This document shows positions 1-6,087 of a stretch of DNA of 6,087 bases, piece after piece (the first letter of the stretch is position 1; every line of letters begins with the position of its first letter). The position numbers were made by a program, and so were the translations under genes. The DNA comes from Phycisphaerae bacterium. GTDB lineage: Bacteria; Planctomycetota; Phycisphaerae; Sedimentisphaerales; Anaerobacaceae. The stretch covers positions 1-6,087 of the forward strand of contig JAUVYZ010000133.1 in NCBI GenBank assembly GCA_030602845.1, read 5' to 3'. A model generated the notes under the pieces. It did not search any database. It was given only the letters and a program-made list of their open reading frames with translations, and was not told where the DNA came from.

Positions 1-932
1 AATCGAACTCGAACTTATTACCGAGGCCGCTGCGCAGTATCATTCCACCGATGGTTGCACCACTTCTGGACCGAGACTCGCTCGATGTGGCCGGTGTTGA
101 GCGGCTGATTGAACACATTCTTGCCGGCGGCGTGCACGGGTTGTTTATCTTAGGGACAACCGGTGAGGCGCCAAGTCTTAGTTACCGGCTGCGATATGAA
201 CTCATTGAACGCGTCTGCGCACGGGTCAAGAGGCGGGTACCGGTGTTGGTTGGAATTACCGACACGTCCTTTGTGGAGTCGGTAAATATCACCTGCAAAG
301 CAAAAGACGCCGGGGCGCAGGCGGTGGTGTTGGCGCCGCCATATTACTTCCCTGCGGGTCAGGCGGAACTGCTCGAGTACCTCAAGCATTTAGCCCCTGA
401 ACTGCCGCTGCCATTGTTTCTTTACAATATGCCATACTACACCAAGCTTGTTTTTGAGCCTGAGATGGTGCAGGCCGCGGCTGAGATTGCCGGCATTGTG
501 GGGTTAAAGGAGAGCTCCGGAGATATGGTTTATTTCCGCCAATTGCTGTCGCTGCTAAAGAAGCAACCTGATTTCTCGCTTCTGATTGGGCAGGAGGAAC
601 TTCTTGCTGAAGCGGTTTTAGCGGGTGCACACGGTAGTGTGTGTGGCGGTGCCAATCTTGTTCCACGTCTTTATGTAGACCTTTATAAGGCAGCGTCTTC
701 AAGGGATTTGTCGACGGTCGAAAGACTTCATAAAAAGGTGATGCAAATCAGTAAGGCTATTTACGGTGTGGGGAAGTATGAATCGAGCTATCTGAAAGGG
801 CTAAAGTGTGCGCTTTCGTGTATGGGTATTTGCAACGATTTCATGGCTGAGCCGTTTCACCGTTTCCGCCGCACAGAACGTAAGGTGATTCGCCGGCACC
901 TCGAAGAGCTGGGAATTATGGAGAAAAGATAG
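1..932 (+). CDS. DapA/N-acetylneuraminate lyase superfamily class I aldolase (5' partial)
   Basis: This is a TIM-barrel Schiff-base lyase or synthase acting on a pyruvate-type 2-keto acid in the cytoplasm. Counting from the ATG at 51, it shows the GTTGE phosphate/carboxylate-loop motif at residues 35-39, a YYF segment at 98-100, the catalytic tyrosine in YNMP (Y125), and the Schiff-base lysine in GLKESSGD (K153). All of these sit exactly 8 residues earlier than T44, Y107, Y133 and K161 of E. coli DapA, so the ATG at 51 is too late as a start. Reading in frame upstream (positions 3-50) gives LRSIIPP before MVAPL, the usual beta-1 strand, with no stop and no ATG/GTG/TTG, so the true start lies left of the window. 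The position equivalent to DapA Arg138, which binds the second substrate's carboxylate, is Y130. A lysine-biosynthesis role is therefore doubtful, and a NanA-like or 2-keto-3-deoxy-sugar-acid aldolase/dehydratase is more likely. Its neighbour, the symporter at 995, supports a catabolic role. The family is certain, the substrate is not. Confidence 0.93.
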   Translation, partial: SNSNLLPRPLRSIIPPMVAPLLDRDSLDVAGVERLIEHILAGGVHGLFILGTTGEAPSLSYRLRYELIERVCARVKRRVPVLVGITDTSFVESVNITCKAKDAGAQAVVLAPPYYFPAGQAELLEYLKHLAPELPLPLFLYNMPYYTKLVFEPEMVQAAAEIAGIVGLKESSGDMVYFRQLLSLLKKQPDFSLLIGQEELLAEAVLAGAHGSVCGGANLVPRLYVDLYKAASSRDLSTVERLHKKVMQISKAIYGVGKYESSYLKGLKCALSCMGICNDFMAEPFHRFRRTERKVIRRHLEELGIMEKR

Positions 933-976
933 AACTCGTGCTGCGTAGCGAGCTACTTCGCAGAGCAGGATGAGTT
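933..976. repeat. Long imperfect inverted repeat filling the lyase-symporter gap
   Basis: Directly after the lyase stop codon, AACTC (933-937) pairs with GAGTT (972-976), TGC (939-941) with GCA (965-967), TGCG (942-945) with CGCA (959-962), and TAG (946-948) with CTA (953-955). This leaves a four-base loop and small bulges, about 15 base pairs in total. There is no T-run after it, so it is not a typical intrinsic terminator. It ends 18 nt before the GTG start of the symporter. It could be an intercistronic mRNA-stabilising or attenuating hairpin, or a REP/MITE-like dispersed palindrome. One copy alone cannot tell these apart. Confidence 0.5.
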
Positions 977-994
977 TGGATAAGGCGAAAGATT

Positions 995-2551
995 GTGCAG
1001 GGCAGTCTCGACAAAGTTGATATCGGCATTCTGGTTCTTTATTCCTGCGTGCTGATAGTGATGGGAGTGTACTACAAGCGTAAATGCCGTACGGCGGAAC
1101 AATTTATGGTTGCCGACCGTTCGATTCCTGCGTGGGCGGCCGGGCTGGCCGTGATGAGCGCCTATACAAGCAGCATTTCTTATATTGCCACGCCGGGCAT
1201 GGCATACGATTCAAACTGGCATCCCATGATTTTTGCGTTATGCATCTTTCCCGTTGCCTGGCTGGTTTGCAAATATGCCGTCCCGTATTATCGCAAAACC
1301 CGGCTGATATCCGTTTACTCGTTTCTGGAGGAAAGACTCGGCGCCTGGGGGCGGGTCTATGCGGCCCTTTCGTTCCTGCTCTATATGATGGGGCGCGTCG
1401 CGGTAATTCTTTACCTCGTCAGCCTGCTGTTGAGCACGTTTGTTACCTGGAACATCGGCGGTTTGATTCTAATCATCGGTCTGGTAACGATTGTTTATAC
1501 ACTGCTCGGCGGGATGGAGGCGGTGATTTGGACGGACGTGATGCAGTCGGTGATTATGATTGCAGGCATTCTGTTTTGCGCAGTCATTTTGTCCTGCCGT
1601 GTATTCTCGGGTCCGGAACCTTTGATAGCCGCGGCTGTCGAACATAGTAAGTTCAGCTTCGGCAGTCTAAAGCCGTCCCTGAACAACGCTCAGGGGCTTC
1701 TGTCGAACCGGACGATATTGGTAATGATTATTTTCGGAGTCACGGAGAACCTTCGAAATTTGCTGGCCGACCAGAACTACGTGCAGAAGTACTGCTCCGT
1801 CCCGACCGAGTACCAGGCAAAGCGCTCAATCTGGATTGCGATGCTGATATATATTCCGCTCACGGCAGTTTTCCTGTATATCGGGACAACTCTTTTTGCG
1901 TTTTACGGGCAGGGTAGTGAGCTGGTAAACGTTCCGGGTATGCTGAACGCGGAAGGGAAAGTCATAGGCGATAAGGTTTTTCCGTATTTCATCGCCACAG
2001 AGCTACCGGCGGGTCTTAAGGGATTAATCATCGCCGCGATTGTCGCAGCTGCAATGAGCACGGTGGACTCGGCATTGAATTGCTCGGCCACCGTTTTACT
2101 GCTGGACTTTTATAAGCGATACTTCAACCCGAAAGTCGGCGAGCGCGGCAGTATGGCGTTTCTGCGTTTGGCTACCATCGTCTGGGGCGTGCTCGGGACG
2201 GGGTTAGGCCTTGTGATGATTCGAGCCGAGAGCGCATTGAACGTTTGGTGGCAGATATCCGGTATCTTCGGCGGAGGGATGCTGGGCCTGTTCATTTTGT
2301 CGTTACTGAAGGTTCGCCTTCGTCTGTGGCAGGGCCTTGTTTCCGTCGGGGCAAGCATTGCCGTTATCAGTTGGGGGTCTTTTATGCGTGACTCTTTCCT
2401 GAACAAATTCAATTTGCAGATAAAAGAATCCTGGAAGTGGGCCGAGTGTAACCTCGACGTGGTCATCATTGGCGCGGCCGGAACGGCTGCGCTGATGACG
2501 GTTGCCTGTCTTTTCGGGCTGACGAATCGCAAGCAAGAGACTCCGGGATGA
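995..2551 (+). CDS. Sodium:solute symporter (SSS family), likely sugar-acid or sugar importer
   Basis: This is an inner-membrane Na+-coupled importer of the SSS family (TC 2.A.21), 518 residues long, within the normal family length. About 13 hydrophobic segments can be seen, the first at roughly residues 8-26 and the last at 485-507. The family signature region lies at 168-191 (YTLLGGMEAVIWTD, then a hydrophobic helix). The second hallmark is at 338-362, GLKGLIIAAIVAAAMSTVDS followed by ALN; S355 and T356 there correspond to the serine pair of the Na2 sodium site in SSS structures. The start is GTG at 995: an in-frame stop lies at 971-973, no ATG occurs between, and a modest Shine-Dalgarno (AAGG, 982-985) precedes it. 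The 62-nt spacing from the lyase gene and the shared strand suggest one operon, with the imported solute feeding the lyase. The substrate cannot be read from the sequence; sialic acid, uronate-derived acids and neutral sugars are all known SSS cargoes. Confidence 0.93.
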   Translation: MQGSLDKVDIGILVLYSCVLIVMGVYYKRKCRTAEQFMVADRSIPAWAAGLAVMSAYTSSISYIATPGMAYDSNWHPMIFALCIFPVAWLVCKYAVPYYRKTRLISVYSFLEERLGAWGRVYAALSFLLYMMGRVAVILYLVSLLLSTFVTWNIGGLILIIGLVTIVYTLLGGMEAVIWTDVMQSVIMIAGILFCAVILSCRVFSGPEPLIAAAVEHSKFSFGSLKPSLNNAQGLLSNRTILVMIIFGVTENLRNLLADQNYVQKYCSVPTEYQAKRSIWIAMLIYIPLTAVFLYIGTTLFAFYGQGSELVNVPGMLNAEGKVIGDKVFPYFIATELPAGLKGLIIAAIVAAAMSTVDSALNCSATVLLLDFYKRYFNPKVGERGSMAFLRLATIVWGVLGTGLGLVMIRAESALNVWWQISGIFGGGMLGLFILSLLKVRLRLWQGLVSVGASIAVISWGSFMRDSFLNKFNLQIKESWKWAECNLDVVIIGAAGTAALMTVACLFGLTNRKQETPG

Positions 2552-2616
2552 GAAAAAGTCATTGTTGTCGAAAACATACCGCTGAAATCGGCGTCAAAGG
2601 GTCGGCAGATTATTTC

Positions 2617-2644
2617 TTGATTTACATCTTAACAAGAATAATAT
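2617..2644 (+). promoter_or_regulatory. Possible sigma70-type promoter for the MgtC-like gene
   Basis: In the AT-rich part of the 165-nt gap, TTGATT (2617-2622) and TAATAT (2639-2644) are separated by 16 nt. Each matches four of six positions of the -35 and -10 consensus. Transcription would begin near 2651, giving a leader of about 65 nt. The rest of the gap (2552-2616 and 2650-2700) shows no convincing terminator or riboswitch. AT-rich DNA yields such matches by chance, so confidence is low. Confidence 0.3.
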
Positions 2645-2716
2645 AGGATTCAGGATTGCTTTTGAAAGACTTGCCAGGAGCTGGCGTAGAACAAGTACAG
2701 CAAGAAAGGTAGAGTT

Positions 2717-3172
2717 ATGGATTGGCCAGGTGATATATTCAGTATAGTTTTAGCCGTCGTACTTGGTGCGATGATAGGGATAGAGAGGGAATTCAGCGGT
2801 AAGGCAGCCGGACTTCGTACAAACGTCTTAATCTGCCTTGGTGCAGCGGCGTTTACCATAATTTCCAGACAAATGGCCGGTGAAAATGATTCACTTACAA
2901 GAATAGCCGCTCAAATCGTTACCGGTGTGGGTTTTCTTGGTGCCGGTGCTATCATCCAGGATAGAGGTGGCGTCCACGGTTTAACTACGGCGGCAACAAT
3001 CTGGTTCGTGGCGAGTCTTGGGATGGCTTGCGGGGCAGGTTTTTACGAACTGGCAGTTATATTGACTCTCCTTGCAATTTTTGTTTTGATAGGCCTTCGG
3101 CAAATACAAAAACCTCTGAAACGTTATATCGAGAAACACAAGCCGAAAGGTGTTTCTGACAAACAGGCCTGA
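2717..3172 (+). CDS. MgtC/SapB-family inner-membrane protein, short form
   Basis: This 151-residue protein matches the membrane domain of the MgtC/SapB/YhiD family. Visible family motifs are GAMIGIERE at residues 18-25, GLRTNVLICLGAAAFT at 32-47, RIAAQIVTGVGFLGAGAII at 62-80, and GLTTAATIW at 88-96. About five hydrophobic segments are present (roughly 5-22, 36-50, 66-82, 92-107 and 109-127), followed by a basic tail rich in lysine (132-149). MgtC of Salmonella is about 230 residues and has a C-terminal soluble ACT-like domain that is absent here, as in many environmental homologues. MgtC-type proteins are linked to growth in low magnesium and to modulation of the F-type ATPase; the function of short forms is mostly unknown. 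The ATG at 2717 is preceded by AAAGG (2705-2709) at 7 nt spacing. It sits 165 nt after the symporter and 54 nt before the secreted protein, and has no evident functional tie to either. Confidence 0.9.
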   Translation: MDWPGDIFSIVLAVVLGAMIGIEREFSGKAAGLRTNVLICLGAAAFTIISRQMAGENDSLTRIAAQIVTGVGFLGAGAIIQDRGGVHGLTTAATIWFVASLGMACGAGFYELAVILTLLAIFVLIGLRQIQKPLKRYIEKHKPKGVSDKQA

Positions 3173-3212
3173 ACCAGTTCCACTTTTGTTATGGCAGTTT
3201 TGAATAGAACTC

Positions 3213-3219
3213 GGAGGAG
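3213..3219 (+). promoter_or_regulatory. Strong ribosome binding site that fixes the start at 3227
   Basis: GGAGGAG lies 7 nt before the ATG at 3227, an almost perfect Shine-Dalgarno. The earlier in-frame ATG at 3191 has no purine-rich sequence in front of it, and would place twelve polar or basic residues ahead of the signal peptide. The start at 3227 is therefore preferred. Confidence 0.8.
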
Positions 3220-3226
3220 CTTTATT

Positions 3227-5971
3227 ATGCCCATTATCAAACTCAGTAAAATTATGGCAAGATTTTGTCTGGCCGGAATAAATCCCGGTGTATTGTTGGT
3301 ACTGTTCGGGATTACCGTGATTACGATGTTGCCCGTCCGAGCCTGCGGAGCAGCAGTGGTTGAATGGGACTTCAGCAAAGGCGCTCACGGCTGGACAGGA
3401 AATAACAGGGTGGAAAATCTGCGTTCCTTTTCGGAAGGGCTGATTGTCAAATCAACAGGGCTGGACCCGTGGATAGAAGGGCCGGCGGTGGATTTGCCCG
3501 GCGATAAAATGATTAGAGTAAAAATACGTATGAAATCGAATGCAGATACAAGTGCGGAACTTTTTTACGGTAAGGGGTTTTGGGCCGGGCGCTCCGTTCC
3601 ATTCCGCGTGCGAAACGATGGGCAATGGCATAACTACTCCCTTATTATTAAGGATAAGTTAGGCCCGGGGACGCGCTTTCGCCTTGACCCCTGTGCGGGT
3701 AAGGGGGAAGTTACAGTTGCTTTCATTAAGGCCGAAACACTGAGCAGGATAGTCGCTCCCTCGCTGGAGGTGCCGAAAAGACCCGACAAGGTCAAAGACA
3801 TAGGGTGGCCAGTCAAATCGGGAAGCCTCGAATTTCGAAAATATGGAGTGAGGTGGGGGGACTTTACTCTCACAGTAGATGACGCAGAGATGGCAGTTGG
3901 GTACAGTCCCGGGTTGGTCGGCGTATTGTTTGACGATGAAGCCGAGTGGCTGAATTTAGGGAAGGCAAGCACTGATTTTCTGAGTTCTGGGAATATCGCG
4001 TTCGCAAGTAGAGGCACTATTAAAGATAGCAAAGGCGGACGCTGGCAGATTCAAAGATGGGTAAGGGCCGGCAAAGATGAAGGGACACTTGTAATAGAGA
4101 CCGAGTTGAGAGTAAATAAGGACAGGGACATTGTGCACGTGCCATGGCTGACGATTTTTCCGGGTCTTGGCACGTTCGGTAAAAAGAAATACCAGGGTCT
4201 GTTTGCGGGCGTGGAGTACCTTTGCGATGAGCCCAGCAGCAGTGACGCGGACATAGCTACATCAAAGCATATCCGCCGTGTCCCCGACCCGGCTAAGATA
4301 ACGTTTCCCCTTATGGCAATTGCGCATAACGGCAGCTATATCGGTGTAATCTGGGAGCCGTCTGATATGGTGGCGGCGAGTTTCGATTCGCCGGACAGGA
4401 TTTACAATTCAGGCGCCCATTTAATGGCTCTGTCGGCGCCTGCTGTGGGGGAGCTTCGTTTTGAGAATGATTTTTCCGCCCATACGCCTTTCAGGCTCGA
4501 AGCGAATAAGCCATTGAAAATCTCTGTGCTGATAATCGGCGGAAAGGGAAAGAGCGTTGTCCCTGCGGTCAAGCGTTACGTGGATATAAGGGGATTGCCT
4601 TCTCTGCCGCGGTTCGAGGGAGGTTTCGAGGGTGCGGTCAATCTGCTTGCTTATGGCTGGCTGGATTCCGAGATAAATCGCGATGGCCTTTTCAGGCACG
4701 CGGTCTGGGGTGACAGTTTCGGGCCGCACGCGGCGGCGGACGCCGCAATGTTCATCGACTGGCTCGCCGCTCATACCAGAGATGAAAAACTCCACGAGAG
4801 ACTTAACGGTGCGAAAGGTCAGGCGCTTAGTAAAATCCCGTCGGGACAGCCTTTCTCAAGTGGTGTTTCACACGTCCGCCCACCGACGGCGCCTTTGGTC
4901 TTCGGGCGCACTTATGAATTCGTGCAGCAGCGGCGTAATGAGGCACTGCGGCTGCTCAGGAGCTTTGACGAAAACGGGATAAAACTCTACCGGGCGGGCG
5001 GAACGGACTATTCAAGGACCCATTTCGCAAAACATGCTAATGGTCTGTCAGGCCGGGACATGGTCAGGGTTCTTGAAGGCGCGGCATTATCGGCAGATAA
5101 AGAGCTTATCAATAAAGCGCTCAAGCTGCTCGATAAACAGACCGCCCTGTATGCCGACACTGTGCCGCGGGGAGCGCAAACCTGGGAGATACCACTGCAC
5201 ACGCCGGACATATTGGCCTCGGCCCATATGATTAAATCTTATGTTCTCGGCTATATTATTTCAGGGAAAGAAAAATATCTTGAACAGGCGCGCTACTGGG
5301 CGTGGACGGGTGTTCCGTTTGTCTATCTTTATCCGCCGACGTCCGGTGAGGTGGGTCTCTATGCGACAATCGCCGTGCTGGGTGCGACGAACTGGGAGGC
5401 GCCGTTGTGGATTGGGCGTCCAGTGCAATGGTGCGGGCTTGTTTACTGTTCTGCTTTGCACCTGCTGAGTGAATACGATGCGAAAGGCCCGTGGGGAAAA
5501 ATCGCCAAAGGGATTACGACCGCCGGTCTGCAGATGTCCTGGCCGCTGACAGATAAGAAGCGTGTGGGATTGCTGCCGGATTTGTTCGAGTTACGCGAAC
5601 AGATAAGTGCGGGGCCTGCTATAAATCCGGGGACGGTGCAGGCGCATTTAGCTGAGCTTTATGGAAGAGGCAAAATATATGATGTGAAGAAGCTCCGCAA
5701 TCGTGGTTGGTTCATTCATGCGCCCTGTGTAATAAGCGATATTCGGGAAGATAGAAGGGCAGTTACTTTAACAGTGGATGGCTGGGGCGGCGAACCGTAC
5801 TATGTGCTGATTTCGGGCGTTGCAAAAGAGCCAGCCGAGGTCGGGGTGCGTAAGGTTTTTCAGGATTCGACCGAACCGCCTCCTTTCAAACCTGCTAAGA
5901 TGGAGTTTTACAGCGAACACAACTATCTGGTAATTACCTTAGAGGAAAAATCGGAAATTCGAATCAGATAA
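3227..5971 (+). CDS. Large exported multidomain protein, putative carbohydrate-active enzyme of unrecognised family
   Basis: I do not recognise a named family. From the ATG at 3227 it has 914 residues. Residues 1-43 look like a signal peptide: a long basic n-region, a hydrophobic core at 22-36 (VLLVLFGITVITMLP), then VRACGAA, where cleavage could follow G41 or A42. Residues 45-171 resemble a carbohydrate-binding jelly-roll (WDF...GWTGN near the start, DGQWHNYSL at 131-139, RFRLDP at 150-155). Residues 200-450 are beta-rich, as in the supersandwich domain that often precedes helical-toroid enzymes. Residues 465-770 look mainly helical, with aromatic and acidic clusters: HAVWGDSFGPH (491-501), GGTDYSRTHFAKHANG (591-606), WEIPLHTPDILASAH (653-667) and TNWEAPLWIGRPVQW (721-735). 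This suggests an (alpha/alpha) toroid glycoside hydrolase or polysaccharide lyase; D496, E654 and E724 are candidate acids by position only. Residues 835-914 form a small beta domain. An alternative in-frame start at 3191 is less likely. No intrinsic terminator is seen after the stop. The reading frame is certain, the enzymatic role is inference. Confidence 0.85.
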   Translation: MPIIKLSKIMARFCLAGINPGVLLVLFGITVITMLPVRACGAAVVEWDFSKGAHGWTGNNRVENLRSFSEGLIVKSTGLDPWIEGPAVDLPGDKMIRVKIRMKSNADTSAELFYGKGFWAGRSVPFRVRNDGQWHNYSLIIKDKLGPGTRFRLDPCAGKGEVTVAFIKAETLSRIVAPSLEVPKRPDKVKDIGWPVKSGSLEFRKYGVRWGDFTLTVDDAEMAVGYSPGLVGVLFDDEAEWLNLGKASTDFLSSGNIAFASRGTIKDSKGGRWQIQRWVRAGKDEGTLVIETELRVNKDRDIVHVPWLTIFPGLGTFGKKKYQGLFAGVEYLCDEPSSSDADIATSKHIRRVPDPAKITFPLMAIAHNGSYIGVIWEPSDMVAASFDSPDRIYNSGAHLMALSAPAVGELRFENDFSAHTPFRLEANKPLKISVLIIGGKGKSVVPAVKRYVDIRGLPSLPRFEGGFEGAVNLLAYGWLDSEINRDGLFRHAVWGDSFGPHAAADAAMFIDWLAAHTRDEKLHERLNGAKGQALSKIPSGQPFSSGVSHVRPPTAPLVFGRTYEFVQQRRNEALRLLRSFDENGIKLYRAGGTDYSRTHFAKHANGLSGRDMVRVLEGAALSADKELINKALKLLDKQTALYADTVPRGAQTWEIPLHTPDILASAHMIKSYVLGYIISGKEKYLEQARYWAWTGVPFVYLYPPTSGEVGLYATIAVLGATNWEAPLWIGRPVQWCGLVYCSALHLLSEYDAKGPWGKIAKGITTAGLQMSWPLTDKKRVGLLPDLFELREQISAGPAINPGTVQAHLAELYGRGKIYDVKKLRNRGWFIHAPCVISDIREDRRAVTLTVDGWGGEPYYVLISGVAKEPAEVGVRKVFQDSTEPPPFKPAKMEFYSEHNYLVITLEEKSEIRIR

Positions 5972-6010
5972 AGAACGCCATTCAAATAGAGACCAGGCCA
6001 ATCGCTGATG

Positions 6011-6087
6011 TTACTTAGTGGGTCTTCCGCTGGCTTTATTTAGCACTCTAATTACATCTGTTCCCTCGAATAGGGTGCCGTCGGTCA
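6011..6087 (-). CDS. Probable 3' end of a converging gene, product unknown
   Basis: On the minus strand the right edge is open for 24 codons before a TAA at 6013-6011, reading TDGTLFEGTDVIRVLNKASG and then RPTK. The composition looks like a genuine C-terminus, and the other two minus-strand frames stop quickly here. The gene would converge on the secreted-protein gene with 39 nt between the two stop codons. I do not recognise the family from this fragment, and an open frame this short could also arise by chance. Confidence 0.4.
   Translation of the reverse strand, partial: TDGTLFEGTDVIRVLNKASGRPTK

Noticed and set aside
51..53. ATG at 51 as the true start of the lyase
   Set aside because: Family alignment shows it falls inside the first beta strand. 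Conserved residues (LRSIIPP) continue in frame upstream, with no stop up to the left edge.
970..1020. 16-codon frame beginning with ATG before the symporter
   Set aside because: It has no separate ribosome binding site, is in a different frame from the symporter, and overlaps its start. There is no sign of coding.
1084..1647. 187-codon plus-strand frame inside the symporter gene
   Set aside because: It is a shadow of a well-supported SSS gene. The translation is rich in Cys/Arg/His with no family motif.
2110..2577. 155-codon minus-strand frame over the 3' part of the symporter
   Set aside because: It lies opposite conserved transporter coding sequence. The protein has no recognisable motif and no ribosome binding site was noted.
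2581..2595. Small CCG/CGG inverted repeat after the symporter as a terminator
   Set aside because: The stem is only three pairs and no T-run follows.
2981..3388. 135-codon minus-strand frame over the MgtC-like and secreted-protein starts
   Set aside because: Low-complexity composition (many His/Asn/Gln/Cys) and antisense to two supported genes.
5990..6025. AGACC/GGTCT inverted repeat as a bidirectional terminator
   Set aside because: Five pairs with a 26-nt loop, no T-run, and it runs into the minus-strand coding frame.

Overview
The window reads as a four-gene, plus-strand stretch of a Gram-negative bacterial chromosome, with a fifth gene probably entering from the right on the minus strand. 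The large secreted multidomain protein of unrecognised family, next to an SSS-type sodium symporter and a DapA/NanA-superfamily lyase, is the gene style of free-living polysaccharide-degrading Planctomycetota or related PVC bacteria. That assignment is an inference from protein style only. No rRNA, tRNA, CRISPR array or insertion sequence was seen.

Layout: (i) 1-932, a DapA/N-acetylneuraminate-lyase superfamily class I aldolase whose 5' end lies outside the window. (ii) 933-994, a 62-nt gap almost filled by a long imperfect inverted repeat. (iii) 995-2551, a sodium:solute symporter starting at GTG. (iv) 2552-2716, an AT-rich gap with a possible promoter. (v) 2717-3172, a short MgtC/SapB-family inner-membrane protein without the usual C-terminal domain. 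(vi) 3227-5971, a 914-residue exported protein with an N-terminal carbohydrate-binding-like beta-sandwich, a middle beta-rich domain, a helical domain resembling (alpha/alpha) toroid glycosidases/lyases, and a small C-terminal beta domain. (vii) 6011-6087, the probable 3' end of a converging minus-strand gene.

Working model (inference): the secreted protein acts on a polysaccharide or glycoside outside the cytoplasm, the symporter imports a released sugar acid or similar solute, and the lyase cleaves a 2-keto acid derived from it. The lyase-symporter pair is tightly spaced and probably co-transcribed. The MgtC-like gene and the secreted protein may form a second unit from the promoter near 2617-2644, so a link between the two halves is suggestive only. 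The most interesting items are the unrecognised secreted protein, the lyase's non-DapA substrate pocket, and the intercistronic inverted repeat.
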